Assembly: GCF_030160015.1 (NCBI RefSeq)
Contig: NZ_BSNN01000002.1
Coordinates: forward strand, 1-64,000
Origin: Amylibacter marinus
Lineage (GTDB): Bacteria; Pseudomonadota; Alphaproteobacteria; Rhodobacterales; Rhodobacteraceae
DNA: 64,000 bases
Direction: 5' to 3'
This document shows, piece by piece, positions 38,665 through 47,028 of the stretch; the first letter of the stretch is position 1, and the number at the start of each line of letters is the position of its first letter. The notes beneath the pieces are model-generated. The model was not told where the DNA came from. It did not search any database and saw only the letters and a list, made by a program, of their open reading frames with translations. The translations under genes and the position numbers were made by a program.

Positions 38665-38796
38665 AGACGAGTCCTTGATGAAAAACTTCTGTTATTTACC
38701 AACTTAAGAAAAAGTTAATTTAAATTTTTGTCTTCAAAGTATAAAAGGTGATGGTGCTTTTATTTGCATTTTCACAAATTTCATAAGGGGACAATT

Positions 38797-39054
38797 ATGA
38801 AAAACCTACTACTAAGCCTATCAATTGTGGCATTATCCGTTACAGCGACACAGGCGGGGACGCTGACCGATCCAGCGGTTGAAGAAATCATCGAACCAGC
38901 GGCAGAAGGATCCTCCGCAAATGGTATTCTAATCCCATTGCTGATTTTGGGTGTCGCTATCGCCTTGGTCGCTAGCAGTGATGATGACGATGATAACTGT
39001 AATATCTATCGCGACGTGGCTTTGGACGACCGCATTATTTGCCAAAAACGATAA
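38797..39054 (+). CDS. small exported or membrane protein
   Basis: The 85-residue protein has a signal peptide (LLLSLSIVALSVTATQAG), a second hydrophobic segment (ILIPLLILGVAIALVASS), a run of five aspartates and two cysteines near the end. Similar tiny proteins with a signal, an acidic linker and a Ile/Leu-rich segment occur in Rhodobacterales, sometimes mislabelled ferrochelatase. AAGGGG precedes the ATG. Function unknown. Confidence 0.6.
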   Translation: MKNLLLSLSIVALSVTATQAGTLTDPAVEEIIEPAAEGSSANGILIPLLILGVAIALVASSDDDDDNCNIYRDVALDDRIICQKR

Positions 39055-39132
39055 GCTCGTGGTGCTGTCGGGGCGCGGGAAACTCCGTATTCTCCTGCCC
39101 TGATTACCGACTACTGGCCAATTGGCGGTGCC

Positions 39133-39279
39133 CTATAGGGCATCACCAACCTTTTGCGCAGAGTTAGATATTGCGCGACCGGCACTGTTTAGATCGCGCC
39201 CTACACCATCCACCGTGGCACAGGCGCTTAGGGTGCAGATAAGTCCGATGCAGATCAGCGATTTCATATAATTTTTCAT
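39133..39279 (-). CDS. entericidin A/B-family lipoprotein
   Basis: The 48-residue peptide reads with the lipobox LSAC (Cys 20) after a hydrophobic signal (SLICIGLICT) and the entericidin-like tail ATVDGVGRDLNSAGRAI, ending GDAL. Entericidins are small outer-membrane lipoproteins; in E. coli the EcnA/EcnB pair affects bacteriolysis. AGAGG lies eight bases upstream of the ATG at 39277-39279. Only one member is seen, with no antidote partner. Confidence 0.8.
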   Translation of the reverse strand: MKNYMKSLICIGLICTLSACATVDGVGRDLNSAGRAISNSAQKVGDAL

Positions 39280-39424
39280 GTGGGCCTCTTTTTTCTCAGT
39301 AATAGCAGATTACCCCCGATATTCAATTCTCTGGGGCAGTGGAATTATATTTCGGCGGGTTTGGGAATTGTGCTTTCATTGCGTTGGTTTCGCGGCTAGG
39401 TCGGGGGTAACGAGAGGTGGGATA

Positions 39425-39976
39425 ATGTTAAATGTTTTGATGGCAAGGGCGGGGGCGAAATGCGAGTTTTGTACCGCCAGCGATGATTTGGCACCTATGG
39501 CTGTGGGGCCAGATGCGGATGGCACGGCCAATCGTGGGATTTTGTTGTGCGGTGTATGTCGAGACATGATTGAGGGGGATATTGATACCAATCATATGCG
39601 CTGTTTAGGCAGCGCCATGTGGTCGGAACATGCGCCTGTACAGGTGATGGCGTGGCGGATGCTGGATCGATTGTCGGATCAGGCCTGGGCGCGTGATCTA
39701 CTTGATCAGATATATATGGAGGATGCGACCCGTCGTTGGGCCGAGGTCGGTGCGCTTCGCGACAGCGCGCATAAAGACAGTAATGGTGCGGTGCTGAATG
39801 CAGGGGATAATGTGGTTTTGATCAAGGATTTGCCTGTAAAAGGGGCGGGCTTTACTGCCAAGCGCGGCACAGCAGTGCGCGGGATATCCTTGGTTGTTGA
39901 TAACCCTGCCCATATTGAAGGCAGGGTAGAGGGTCAGCGAATTGTGATACTGACCGAGTTCGTTAAAAAGAAATGA
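39425..39976 (+). CDS. PhnA/YjdM-like zinc-ribbon protein
   Basis: The 183-residue protein has an N-terminal CxxC...CxxC zinc ribbon (CEFC; CGVC) and the C-terminal PhnA domain (DSNGAVLNAGDNVVLIKDLPVKG; KRGTAVRGI; EFVKKK). PhnA was named after a phosphonate operon, but its role is unsettled; it is unlinked to phosphonate genes here. The extra ~70 residues between ribbon and domain are usual in longer forms. The start ATG 39425 precedes the ribbon. Confidence 0.85.
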   Translation: MLNVLMARAGAKCEFCTASDDLAPMAVGPDADGTANRGILLCGVCRDMIEGDIDTNHMRCLGSAMWSEHAPVQVMAWRMLDRLSDQAWARDLLDQIYMEDATRRWAEVGALRDSAHKDSNGAVLNAGDNVVLIKDLPVKGAGFTAKRGTAVRGISLVVDNPAHIEGRVEGQRIVILTEFVKKK

Positions 39977-40324
39977 TTATTGGGTGATATCGATTTCACA
40001 TTCGGTTTCCAACGCCTTTAGGTAGGCGCCGATTTGCGAGGTGAATTCGCCCGGCTTCATAGACTGCATAGCCTCGAACATAATTTCGCTCTCTTTGGAC
40101 TTTTCGGAAATCATTGCCAATGTTGCTGCTTCTTTCAGCTCTGGCGATAGGGTGGTTTCCATTTGTGCAAGTGAGCAATGGCAATCATCTGTGCTGACTT
40201 CCTCATTGGGGTTAACCTGTGCTGCTTTGGCACAGATTTCACTATTTGATTGCGCGAAGGCGGCGCCAGCAAGGCAGGCGAGCGCCGCTGTTGTTGAAAT
40301 AAGTTTGACGGGAATAAGGGTCAT
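39977..40324 (-). CDS. four-cysteine secreted protein, member 1 of a tandem family
   Basis: The 115-residue precursor has a signal peptide ending AAFAQS. The mature part has Cys spacing C-x17-CxC and a late Cys (EICAKAAQ; CHCSLAQME; ETECEIDITQ). The same layout is found in the next two genes and at 36347-36652, although the sequences between cysteines differ. Likely periplasmic and disulfide-bonded. Its stop abuts the PhnA-like stop. Confidence 0.65.
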   Translation of the reverse strand: MTLIPVKLISTTAALACLAGAAFAQSNSEICAKAAQVNPNEEVSTDDCHCSLAQMETTLSPELKEAATLAMISEKSKESEIMFEAMQSMKPGEFTSQIGAYLKALETECEIDITQ

Positions 40325-40342
40325 GACGTTTCTTTCGCTGTC

Positions 40343-40657
40343 TTAGTTCACCGCGCATTTGGCGCCAACGGCTGCACCATATGCTTCCATGTCGCCTTCA
40401 AAGTTGGGGCGCTCGGATAGGCGGGTGAATGTTTCGATTTCTGTGCCACCGGAAAGCATCACGCGATTTAACGCGGCCTTGACGTCATCTTCAAGGTGGG
40501 CATCCATCTGATCTTGCATGCAGACGCACAGCTTGGTTGGCATTCCAATGCCATTACCACTTTCTTTTACTGCGGCGCAGAATTCTTCGTTGGTTTGCTG
40601 GGCAAAGGATGCGCTGGCGGTCGCAACCATAAAACCTGCTAAAATCACTGTTTTCAT
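40343..40657 (-). CDS. four-cysteine secreted protein, member 2
   Basis: The 104-residue precursor has a signal peptide (MKTVILAGFMVATASASFAQ) and Cys layout C-x17-CxC then a late Cys (EEFCAAVK; CVCMQDQMDAH; GAKCAVN). It precedes member 1 by 18 bases, so they are probably co-transcribed. The conserved CxC followed by an acidic helix is the shared core. Confidence 0.65.
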   Translation of the reverse strand: MKTVILAGFMVATASASFAQQTNEEFCAAVKESGNGIGMPTKLCVCMQDQMDAHLEDDVKAALNRVMLSGGTEIETFTRLSERPNFEGDMEAYGAAVGAKCAVN

Positions 40658-40740
40658 AATTTGTCCTCAAGACTATCTGTTGTGGGGGGAGAGTACACTG
40701 CCGTTGCTGTTAAGGTCAATTACACCTTTAACGGTTGCGG

Positions 40741-41058
40741 TTATCCGCTGATACCGCATTCTGCCTGTATGGCCAGACCGAATTTTTGCATAATGGGCAG
40801 CAATTCGGATTCAGGGGCAACCTGTAGCAGCCCCTCGTAGGGGGAAACGCCCGCCAATTGCGCCTGTTGCACGGCCTGTTTCATTTCCGGCGTCATGTGA
40901 ATATCGGATTGCTGATAGATACAGACGCATTGCGCGTTGCTAACTCCGTCTAAATGATCAAGCTGTTCAGCGGCATCGCATTGCTCTTGGTTTGATAGAT
41001 TGGCCTGTGCCATCGGGGCAATCAGGAAAAACAATATGGCAGAGTAGATGCGGTTCAT
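40741..41058 (-). CDS. four-cysteine secreted protein, member 3
   Basis: The 105-residue precursor has a signal peptide (SAILFFLIAPMAQAN) and EQCDAAEQL, CVCIYQQSD and QAECGISG at the same positions as members 1 and 2. The start was set at MNRIYSA (ATG 41056-41058), which gives a compact signal; an in-frame start 51 bases upstream lacks it. Confidence 0.65.
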   Translation of the reverse strand: MNRIYSAILFFLIAPMAQANLSNQEQCDAAEQLDHLDGVSNAQCVCIYQQSDIHMTPEMKQAVQQAQLAGVSPYEGLLQVAPESELLPIMQKFGLAIQAECGISG

Positions 41059-41225
41059 CGGGGATCCCTTTGCAAATTTTGAAGGTATCTTAGGGGCTGA
41101 GTGGGCCATGTAAAGGTGCCATCAACTATTGGTGCCGCTACTTGCACTAATTTGATGGGAATTTTTCCTATATTTGGCATGATTTACTAGCGCGCGCATA
41201 GTAGCTTCGGGCGCGGAGGTGGCAT

Positions 41226-41378
41226 ATGAGAACATTGGCGATGATAGTTGGGCTAGCTGTAGCATGCTGGGGTGCTGGAACGATTGGGAAAGAGGTCAAG
41301 GCCACAGGGCCTACGGTAGAGAATTTCCGACTGGCCCAACAGGAGGGCGGCGATATGGACGAGGTGCACCACCCCTAG
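41226..41378 (+). CDS. small secreted or membrane peptide, 50 residues
   Basis: The peptide has a hydrophobic N-terminus (MRTLAMIVGLAVACWGAG) and a charged tail ending QQEGGDMDEVHHP. GGAGGT precedes the ATG by five bases. I recognise no family. It is encoded just upstream of the next small gene and two genes before a TadE/TadG locus, so a link to pilus assembly is possible but unproven. Confidence 0.5.
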   Translation: MRTLAMIVGLAVACWGAGTIGKEVKATGPTVENFRLAQQEGGDMDEVHHP

Positions 41379-41440
41379 GGCAATGGCTTGAATGGATCAC
41401 GATCTGGGCCTATGCTGGACTCAGCACAAGGAGCGTGAAG

Positions 41441-41812
41441 TTGGATTCCAGCGAAATTGAAAAAACCAAGTCGGATGTATCACAAAAGCTGGCGGATAAA
41501 TTTTCCAGCAAAGGGGGATTCGCTAGTCAACTGCGTAAAAACAAGCACAAATTGCCGAAAACAGTGGTGGCCGATGCAGCGATCATCGAAGAAGCCGAGC
41601 ATAATTTGCGCCACCCTAAGCTGCGCAAGCGTGTTGATGCACAACAGGTTTCAAACGCAAAACGGCGCATTCTTACCGCAGCCGATCAAGTTGAGGTTCA
41701 GCCGAACGATTATCAAGGGGTGATGGTTGGTTGGGTTGGCTTAGTTCTGGCCAAGCTGATGGGCGCGGCGGCGTTGATTTTTGGCGGCGGGTATTATTTA
41801 GGCCTATATTAA
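41441..41812 (+). CDS. hypothetical protein with C-terminal membrane segment
   Basis: The 123-residue protein is charged and helical (KTKSDVSQKLADKFSSKGG; KHKLPKTVVADAAIIEEAEH) and ends in a hydrophobic, glycine-rich segment. The start is inferred as TTG 41441 because AAGGAG lies seven bases upstream, an ideal distance; the frame is open to 41219 but upstream residues look non-coding and overlap the 50-residue peptide in another frame. Function is unknown; the tail-anchored form suggests a membrane-linked accessory protein. Confidence 0.55.
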   Translation: MDSSEIEKTKSDVSQKLADKFSSKGGFASQLRKNKHKLPKTVVADAAIIEEAEHNLRHPKLRKRVDAQQVSNAKRRILTAADQVEVQPNDYQGVMVGWVGLVLAKLMGAAALIFGGGYYLGLY

Positions 41813-42142
41813 CCCCAGAGAGAGATAATCGCGAGAATCACTTAGCTAATTCGCGCCGAATTTGTCTGACCAAGCGTCACGTTGGCATGAATGTGATAAA
41901 CTTTGGGTTACCTGCGACAACTTTTGCGTGATTTGCCGATGTTTGGCGGTATCTATTGCGTGCATTGCGGTGGGTTGCCACATTTTGAACATATTTCAAG
42001 GCGATATATAGGGTATACCACTGCCATGGCTATACTATTGATTTTCCTGTGGAAGACATTTTAAATATATGGTGAAATGGTCAGGTACGAATAGAGTACG
42101 ATTGCTGTATAGATTTATGGGTCGTTTTTACGTTGGGGTTCA
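41813..42142 (+). other. gap upstream of the TadE/TadG locus
   Basis: These 330 bases show no gene on either strand. The second half is AT-rich and probably holds the promoter for the pilin-like operon. No stable hairpin or operator stood out. Confidence 0.4.
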
Positions 42143-43687
42143 ATGATGTTGAAGAAAATATGTAAATTCATTTCGGATCAGAGCGGGTCGATGACCTTGT
42201 TCGTGGTTTTGACATTTACGACGATGATCGCCTTTGCTGGGATCGCGATTGATGTGGCCCGATATGAGGCGAGCCGTGCAGAGATCCAGACCCATTTGGA
42301 TAATGCCACATTGGCCGCGGCCAGTTTGCGCCAGACCGAAGATGCAAGCGTGATTGTTGATCGCTATATGGTCGCTGCAGGTTTGGATGTGAAATATGAT
42401 GTTGTTGCATTGAACGAGGTCAACAGCATCACCTATCGTCACATCGAAGCACAGGCTACCAGCAACATGGATACCTTCTTCATGCATATGTTTGGGGTAA
42501 GTGATCTGGATTTGGTCGTACGCTCGGCGGCGCAAGAACGTGTACCCCATGTAGAGGTATCCTTGGTTTTGGATATTTCAGGATCAATGGGGAACGGTGG
42601 CCGATTGACCAATTTGAAACCGGCGGCCGTAAGCTTTGTTACGAATTTGTTGGATGCGAATGATGCGGATAACCCAAACCGTGTTTCTATCTCCTTGATC
42701 CCCTATAATATGCAGGTGAATGCAGGTGAGACACTGTTCGAACTGGTGACTGGTGACGAGAATTCAGATCATGATTATTCTTATTGTGCCGAGTGGGATG
42801 AACAGGCCTTTGAGGAAACTGGATTTTCGGTTAGCCGCATGGATCAGGCGGTACATATGGGATATTCAAATTCTGACGACTACACCGATACCTCAGGATA
42901 TGGTACGACGGTTGGATATTTGACCAGCCCCTATTGCCGACCAGAAACATTTGCAGAAATTACGCCTTGGTCGAAAGACCTAAACGCTCTGACCACACAG
43001 ATTAACAATCTACAAGCTCGGGGGAATACATCGATTGATCTTGGTGTGAAATGGGGTACTGCCTTGTTGGACAGCTCTGCACAGCCGGTTTTGACCGCCC
43101 TTGCGGGAATGTGGGAGACCAATGCGGAAACCGGCGAGGTAACCGCGACGAACCGCCAAGCGGTGGATCCTGGTTTCATTGGACGGCCCGTGGTTTCAGG
43201 TGATGAGGTGACGCTAAAGGTTTTAGTGGTGATGACTGATGGCCAAAACACAACGCAGTATCGCGTAAAAAATTCCTATACGAGCAATACTGCTAATTCC
43301 CCTGTTTGGATTAACAGGAGTACCGAAGCAGTATCGTTCAATTTTGAAAGCGGCAGCTCTTGGGATCGCATGTCATGGACCGAGATGTGGGGCCGGGTAT
43401 CCGTTAAGGGCTATACCCGCCGCAAGGGTGGTAAGTGGTGGCATTTCTGGGATTACCACCTAAACAATAGTGAGAAGAACGATCGCCTATCGGATATTTG
43501 TGCTGCGGCGAAGGACAATCAGATTATCGTGTTCTCTATTGCCTATTCTGCTTCAGAGGATGGTCAGGATGCATTGGAAGATTGTGCAACCAGTTCGGCC
43601 TATTATCACGAGGGTGATCCCGAAACCATCGGCGGAATCTTTGCTGAAATTGGCGGCGTGATTGAGAAACTGAAGTTGGTTCAATAG
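42143..43687 (+). CDS. TadG-like protein with von Willebrand factor A domain
   Basis: The 514-residue protein has an N-terminal pseudopilin-like stretch (SGSMTLFVVLTFTTMIAFAG) that anchors it in the inner membrane, then a VWA domain with the MIDAS motif DISGSMG and a second acidic loop. TadG-type proteins belong to tight-adherence (Flp) pilus systems. The catalytic ATPase, prepilin peptidase and platform genes of that system are absent here. The first of three coupled genes. Confidence 0.85.
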   Translation: MMLKKICKFISDQSGSMTLFVVLTFTTMIAFAGIAIDVARYEASRAEIQTHLDNATLAAASLRQTEDASVIVDRYMVAAGLDVKYDVVALNEVNSITYRHIEAQATSNMDTFFMHMFGVSDLDLVVRSAAQERVPHVEVSLVLDISGSMGNGGRLTNLKPAAVSFVTNLLDANDADNPNRVSISLIPYNMQVNAGETLFELVTGDENSDHDYSYCAEWDEQAFEETGFSVSRMDQAVHMGYSNSDDYTDTSGYGTTVGYLTSPYCRPETFAEITPWSKDLNALTTQINNLQARGNTSIDLGVKWGTALLDSSAQPVLTALAGMWETNAETGEVTATNRQAVDPGFIGRPVVSGDEVTLKVLVVMTDGQNTTQYRVKNSYTSNTANSPVWINRSTEAVSFNFESGSSWDRMSWTEMWGRVSVKGYTRRKGGKWWHFWDYHLNNSEKNDRLSDICAAAKDNQIIVFSIAYSASEDGQDALEDCATSSAYYHEGDPETIGGIFAEIGGVIEKLKLVQ

Positions 43688-43688
43688 G

Positions 43689-44285
43689 ATGCTTGCCTTT
43701 AAAAAATGGCGTTACCTTTTGCGGGATGCGTCTCTATTCAAGCGATTTTCCGAAGATCAACGCGGGGCGACATCGCTAGAAATGGTGGTGGCGTCTACGC
43801 TGTTTCTGTTCATCCTATTTTGGATGATTGAAACCGGATTTATCATGCTCCGTTGGATTATGCTGGAGCGTGGTGTAGATATTGCGGCGCGCGAATTACG
43901 CCTGTATGGCGTACCTGAGGCCTATGATACCAATCTGGCAAAGCATGAGTATATCAAAACCAAGATTTGCGATGAAACTGCAATGATCAAAGATTGCGAT
44001 GAGAATCTGTATTTAGAGTTGCGCCCAGTGGATTCCAGCACTGGTATCCCCAATACTGCCGCCCAATGTGTTGATCGCACCGATGATATTGACCCCAATC
44101 TGGGAATTCCCACGGTTGATGCCGGGGCACGCAATGTGGCCGATGCTCGCGATATTATGTTTATGCGGGCCTGTGTTGTGGTTGATCCAATTTTGCCCGC
44201 AAATTACTCTATGCCGCTCAAGCTTGATCCCAGTGGCGGGATCGCGTTGGTGGTGGATAGTGCCTATATTAACGAGCCAAACTAG
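43689..44285 (+). CDS. TadE-like pseudopilin
   Basis: The 198-residue protein has a short leader with conserved GATSLEMVVASTLFLFI preceding one hydrophobic helix, the typical TadE/TadF architecture. The ectodomain has several cysteines (KICDETAMIKDCDE; ACVVVD). Its ATG follows the upstream stop by one base, so the genes are coupled. Confidence 0.85.
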   Translation: MLAFKKWRYLLRDASLFKRFSEDQRGATSLEMVVASTLFLFILFWMIETGFIMLRWIMLERGVDIAARELRLYGVPEAYDTNLAKHEYIKTKICDETAMIKDCDENLYLELRPVDSSTGIPNTAAQCVDRTDDIDPNLGIPTVDAGARNVADARDIMFMRACVVVDPILPANYSMPLKLDPSGGIALVVDSAYINEPN

Positions 44286-44294
44286 GAGACAGTG

Positions 44295-44894
44295 ATGAGA
44301 TTAAAGTCATATTTATCCGACAAGCGCGGTGTAGTTACGCTGGAATTCATGATGTTGGTTCCTGCGCTATTTCTATGGTTTGCTGGTACATTTGTGTTTT
44401 TCCAAGGCATTCATGGCTGGATGAAGGCCAAAAAGGCCAGCTATGCTGTTTCTGATATGTTGTCGCGCCAAACTGAGGTGGACAATGCATTTATCGATGC
44501 CTTGGACGGTGTATTTGATAGCGTATCCCAAAGCGAGGATTTCGCTCAAAGTTCGATCCGGGTTAGCAGTGTTTACAACGATGCAACGGATGGCTTGGAA
44601 ATGAAGTGGCACTGGCCGCCCAATCCACCAGCACAGACCCCGCATCAGCTGTCTGATATTACCAGCCATATTCCTCAGTTGACCGATGGCGAGTATATTC
44701 TGGTTGTTGAAACATTTCGCCCGTTTACCCCTCTATTTGACTGGGTCGGGCTAGATCCGATGACATTTGAGAACACGATTGGTTCTGTTTCGCGGTTTTC
44801 AGCGAAGCTGAGCAATACCGATTTCCCAGACGCATCCACCGCCACCGATGATGGCGTAGAAACAGATGATCCAGATGCGGATCCCGACGCGTAG
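44295..44894 (+). CDS. TadE/TadF-like pseudopilin, second copy
   Basis: The 199-residue protein has RGVVTLEFMMLVPALFLWF, the pseudopilin leader and helix, and a C-terminal acidic tail (TATDDGVETDDPDADPDA). AGGAG precedes ATG 44295 by six bases, chosen over the GTG at 44292. Third gene of the locus. Confidence 0.85.
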   Translation: MRLKSYLSDKRGVVTLEFMMLVPALFLWFAGTFVFFQGIHGWMKAKKASYAVSDMLSRQTEVDNAFIDALDGVFDSVSQSEDFAQSSIRVSSVYNDATDGLEMKWHWPPNPPAQTPHQLSDITSHIPQLTDGEYILVVETFRPFTPLFDWVGLDPMTFENTIGSVSRFSAKLSNTDFPDASTATDDGVETDDPDADPDA

Positions 44895-44916
44895 GATTTT
44901 ATCACATTAGTTTATG

Positions 44917-44943
44917 AAAAGCAGGGCTTAGCCCTGCTTTTTT
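44917..44943 (+). terminator. terminator of the TadE/TadG operon
   Basis: AAGCAGGGC and GCCCTGCTT form a perfect 9-base stem around TTA, followed by T residues and preceded by A residues, so it can also serve the opposite strand. The TTA loop is the TAA stop of the converging gene. Confidence 0.85.
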
Positions 44944-45239
44944 GTACCCAGCTTCTTCAACTTGCTACGCTCTTTCAAGGTTCGGTAACCCCCCTTGGAT
45001 CCAAGGGCAAAGATTACCCCAAGGAAGCATGCCTCTAGCGGGAAAATAGAGGCCACAGCCGGTAGGGCGAGGATCATCTGTAACAATGTCCATAGGATCA
45101 CCAATACAAGCCCCAGGCCCATAACCGTATAGAGCGCATGTCTGGCCTGATCTAATCTTGCCCCGTACTGGCGATCAACCATCCAACCAAAAGCTAAAGC
45201 CAATGCAAAGAACAAGACGACAGTGTGGAAAAAGCTCAT
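44928..45239 (-). CDS. small membrane protein
   Basis: The 103-residue protein has three hydrophobic segments (VVLFFALALAFGWMV; VMGLGLVLVILWTLLQMIL; PLEACFLGVIFALGSKGG) and a lysine-rich tail. I recognise no family. It starts 24 bases downstream of the DUF2235 stop and is probably co-transcribed with it. Confidence 0.6.
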   Translation of the reverse strand: MSFFHTVVLFFALALAFGWMVDRQYGARLDQARHALYTVMGLGLVLVILWTLLQMILALPAVASIFPLEACFLGVIFALGSKGGYRTLKERSKLKKLGTKKQG

Positions 45240-45263
45240 GGTTCAAGGCTCGCATAAATGGTT

Positions 45264-46409
45264 TCAGACAGGTTTATCCCCCGAAGTGTTGCTAAGATCA
45301 ATGCCTTTGGCATTCGCCCAGTCAACAAGATTCTTGGGGCGATAGCTGGTATCAGCTGCACATCTCTGAAACACTGATTTATCAATCACCTCGCATAGGC
45401 AGGTCAGAGTGAAATTATCGCCCTTGATCACGCCGCGCCCAATAGGGCGATGATGCCGGCGCCCAAGGTTACGGATAACTCCGATAATCCCACTAGCAAA
45501 GCTGTCTTCGATTCTTCCACTCGGGGATGCGTCGGATAGATCGACCGGTTTCTGAATTAACAGCCCCGCTGCCTGCGCTTGGGTGAAAACCCAGTTTAGA
45601 GGGATTTTTTCATAGGTATTGCCCTTGGATCCGCCAACACATCCGTGGCTGCCAGCAAACCAGCGCTGTTCTATGCTGGGGGTTATACGGTCTAGCTCTC
45701 GTTTTTTTTCCTCAGGTGAGAGATTATCTGGGGCATATTTGAAAAACAGAGTGGGTTTATACAGCTTGCGGTTTTCATTAATCGACAACGCATGGGCGAT
45801 GTTTTTATACAGGGTGGATACGTTTTGGTGGTGGAACTTATGCTTGGTGTTCAATCCAAACCTATCTCCCTTGGGGACACCGATCATCCCCACAGTATCC
45901 CACAAGCCCATAAACTGAATATTCACGCGTTTGGAATGGGCCATGATTTGGCGCTCGGCTGGTGTATGCTCGGCGGCGTCTATGCGTTTTAGCACGCTGA
46001 TTTGGCGAGCGAGTTTTCTGCGCGTATAATATTGAAACACCTGATCAGCCGAGAGCTCTGCAGTATTGTTTGATAACCCATAACGCACAATCATCCCCCC
46101 CAATGATCGCGCGGTATAGGATCCGCGCGAGAATCCGAACAGATAGATATTGTCACCGGGTTCGTAATGCTTGGCTAGAAATTTATAACCCTCTAGGATA
46201 TTTGCTTGAACACCTTTGCCAAACGCTCCGCCGCGAATCCATGTAAATCGTTCGACCCCCACGCCTTTGATGTATTTGGTCACCTGCCTGCCGTTTGATT
46301 GGCTGGTGTTCTGGGCAATTTGATCATAGCCTTCGAAAACGTTCGTGTTGGTTTTGGGTTTATTCCATGTTCCGTCAAAAAATAGGGCAATATTTTTACC
46401 AGCCATCAT
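45264..46409 (-). CDS. DUF2235 domain protein, copy 2
   Basis: The 381-residue protein has the family motifs IALFFDGTWNKP, LFGFSRGSYTARSLGG, FMGLWDTVGM and the late WFAGSHGCVGG. DUF2235 is a predicted serine alpha/beta-hydrolase fold, including Tle1-type phospholipase effectors, but there is no secretion gene around it. GGAG precedes the ATG. It resembles copy 1 at 8269-9258 in motif order, but copy 1 has a divergent first motif. Confidence 0.87.
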   Translation of the reverse strand: MMAGKNIALFFDGTWNKPKTNTNVFEGYDQIAQNTSQSNGRQVTKYIKGVGVERFTWIRGGAFGKGVQANILEGYKFLAKHYEPGDNIYLFGFSRGSYTARSLGGMIVRYGLSNNTAELSADQVFQYYTRRKLARQISVLKRIDAAEHTPAERQIMAHSKRVNIQFMGLWDTVGMIGVPKGDRFGLNTKHKFHHQNVSTLYKNIAHALSINENRKLYKPTLFFKYAPDNLSPEEKKRELDRITPSIEQRWFAGSHGCVGGSKGNTYEKIPLNWVFTQAQAAGLLIQKPVDLSDASPSGRIEDSFASGIIGVIRNLGRRHHRPIGRGVIKGDNFTLTCLCEVIDKSVFQRCAADTSYRPKNLVDWANAKGIDLSNTSGDKPV

Positions 46410-46572
46410 AAAATCTCCAATTTAAACTTCGTAACAGAGTATCACATTTATTTTTTCCTGCGCATGTGATTTTTCCTACGAATTGTGATCCCTGGTTGTG
46501 ATACCGGGTTGTTTTTCGCCCATGACTAGGACAAAGCTGTGCAGAGGTTTTACAACAGCGCAGGAGTGGGAA

Positions 46573-47019
46573 ATGCGATTTGCTCATACAATGGTTCGGG
46601 TTACAGATATAGACGCTAGTCTAGACTTTTGGTGTACCAAATTTGGCCTAATAGAGGTGCGTCGCAAGGATTATCCCGCCGGGCGCTTTACCCTGATATT
46701 CCTAGCGGCCCCCAAAGACAAAGCCAGCGCACAAGCGACACAGGCCCCCGAGCTAGAATTGACCTTTAACTGGGATGGTGAGGCAGAGCCACTGCAAACG
46801 GGACGGTCTTGGGGGCATCTGGCCTACCGTGTGGATGATATTTACGCCAGCTGTCAGCGCCTAAAGGATGCAGGTGTGGTGATCAACCGTCCGCCGCGTG
46901 ATGGGTACATGGCCTTTGTTAAATCCCCTGACAACATCTCTATTGAGCTGATCCAAGATGGCGAACCATTGCCCCCCCAGGAGCCATGGGCCAGCATGGA
47001 AAACAACGGCAGTTGGTAG
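46573..47019 (+). CDS. VOC-family glyoxalase/lactoylglutathione lyase-like protein
   Basis: The 148-residue protein has one VOC fold repeat pair: MRFAHTMVRVTDIDASLDFW, ELELTFNWD, WGHLAYRVDDIYASC and FVKSPDNISIELIQDG. Metal ligands His5, Glu (ELELT), His (WGHLAY) and Glu (SIELI) are present as in GloA. It probably detoxifies methylglyoxal with glutathione. The histidine kinase gene starts nine bases later. Confidence 0.88.
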   Translation: MRFAHTMVRVTDIDASLDFWCTKFGLIEVRRKDYPAGRFTLIFLAAPKDKASAQATQAPELELTFNWDGEAEPLQTGRSWGHLAYRVDDIYASCQRLKDAGVVINRPPRDGYMAFVKSPDNISIELIQDGEPLPPQEPWASMENNGSW

Positions 47020-47028
47020 GAACCGGCG

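Noticed and set aside
41226-41812. One gene split by a frameshift
   Set aside because: The two frames each have a ribosome site, and joining them would put the hydrophobic start in front of an unrelated charged domain.
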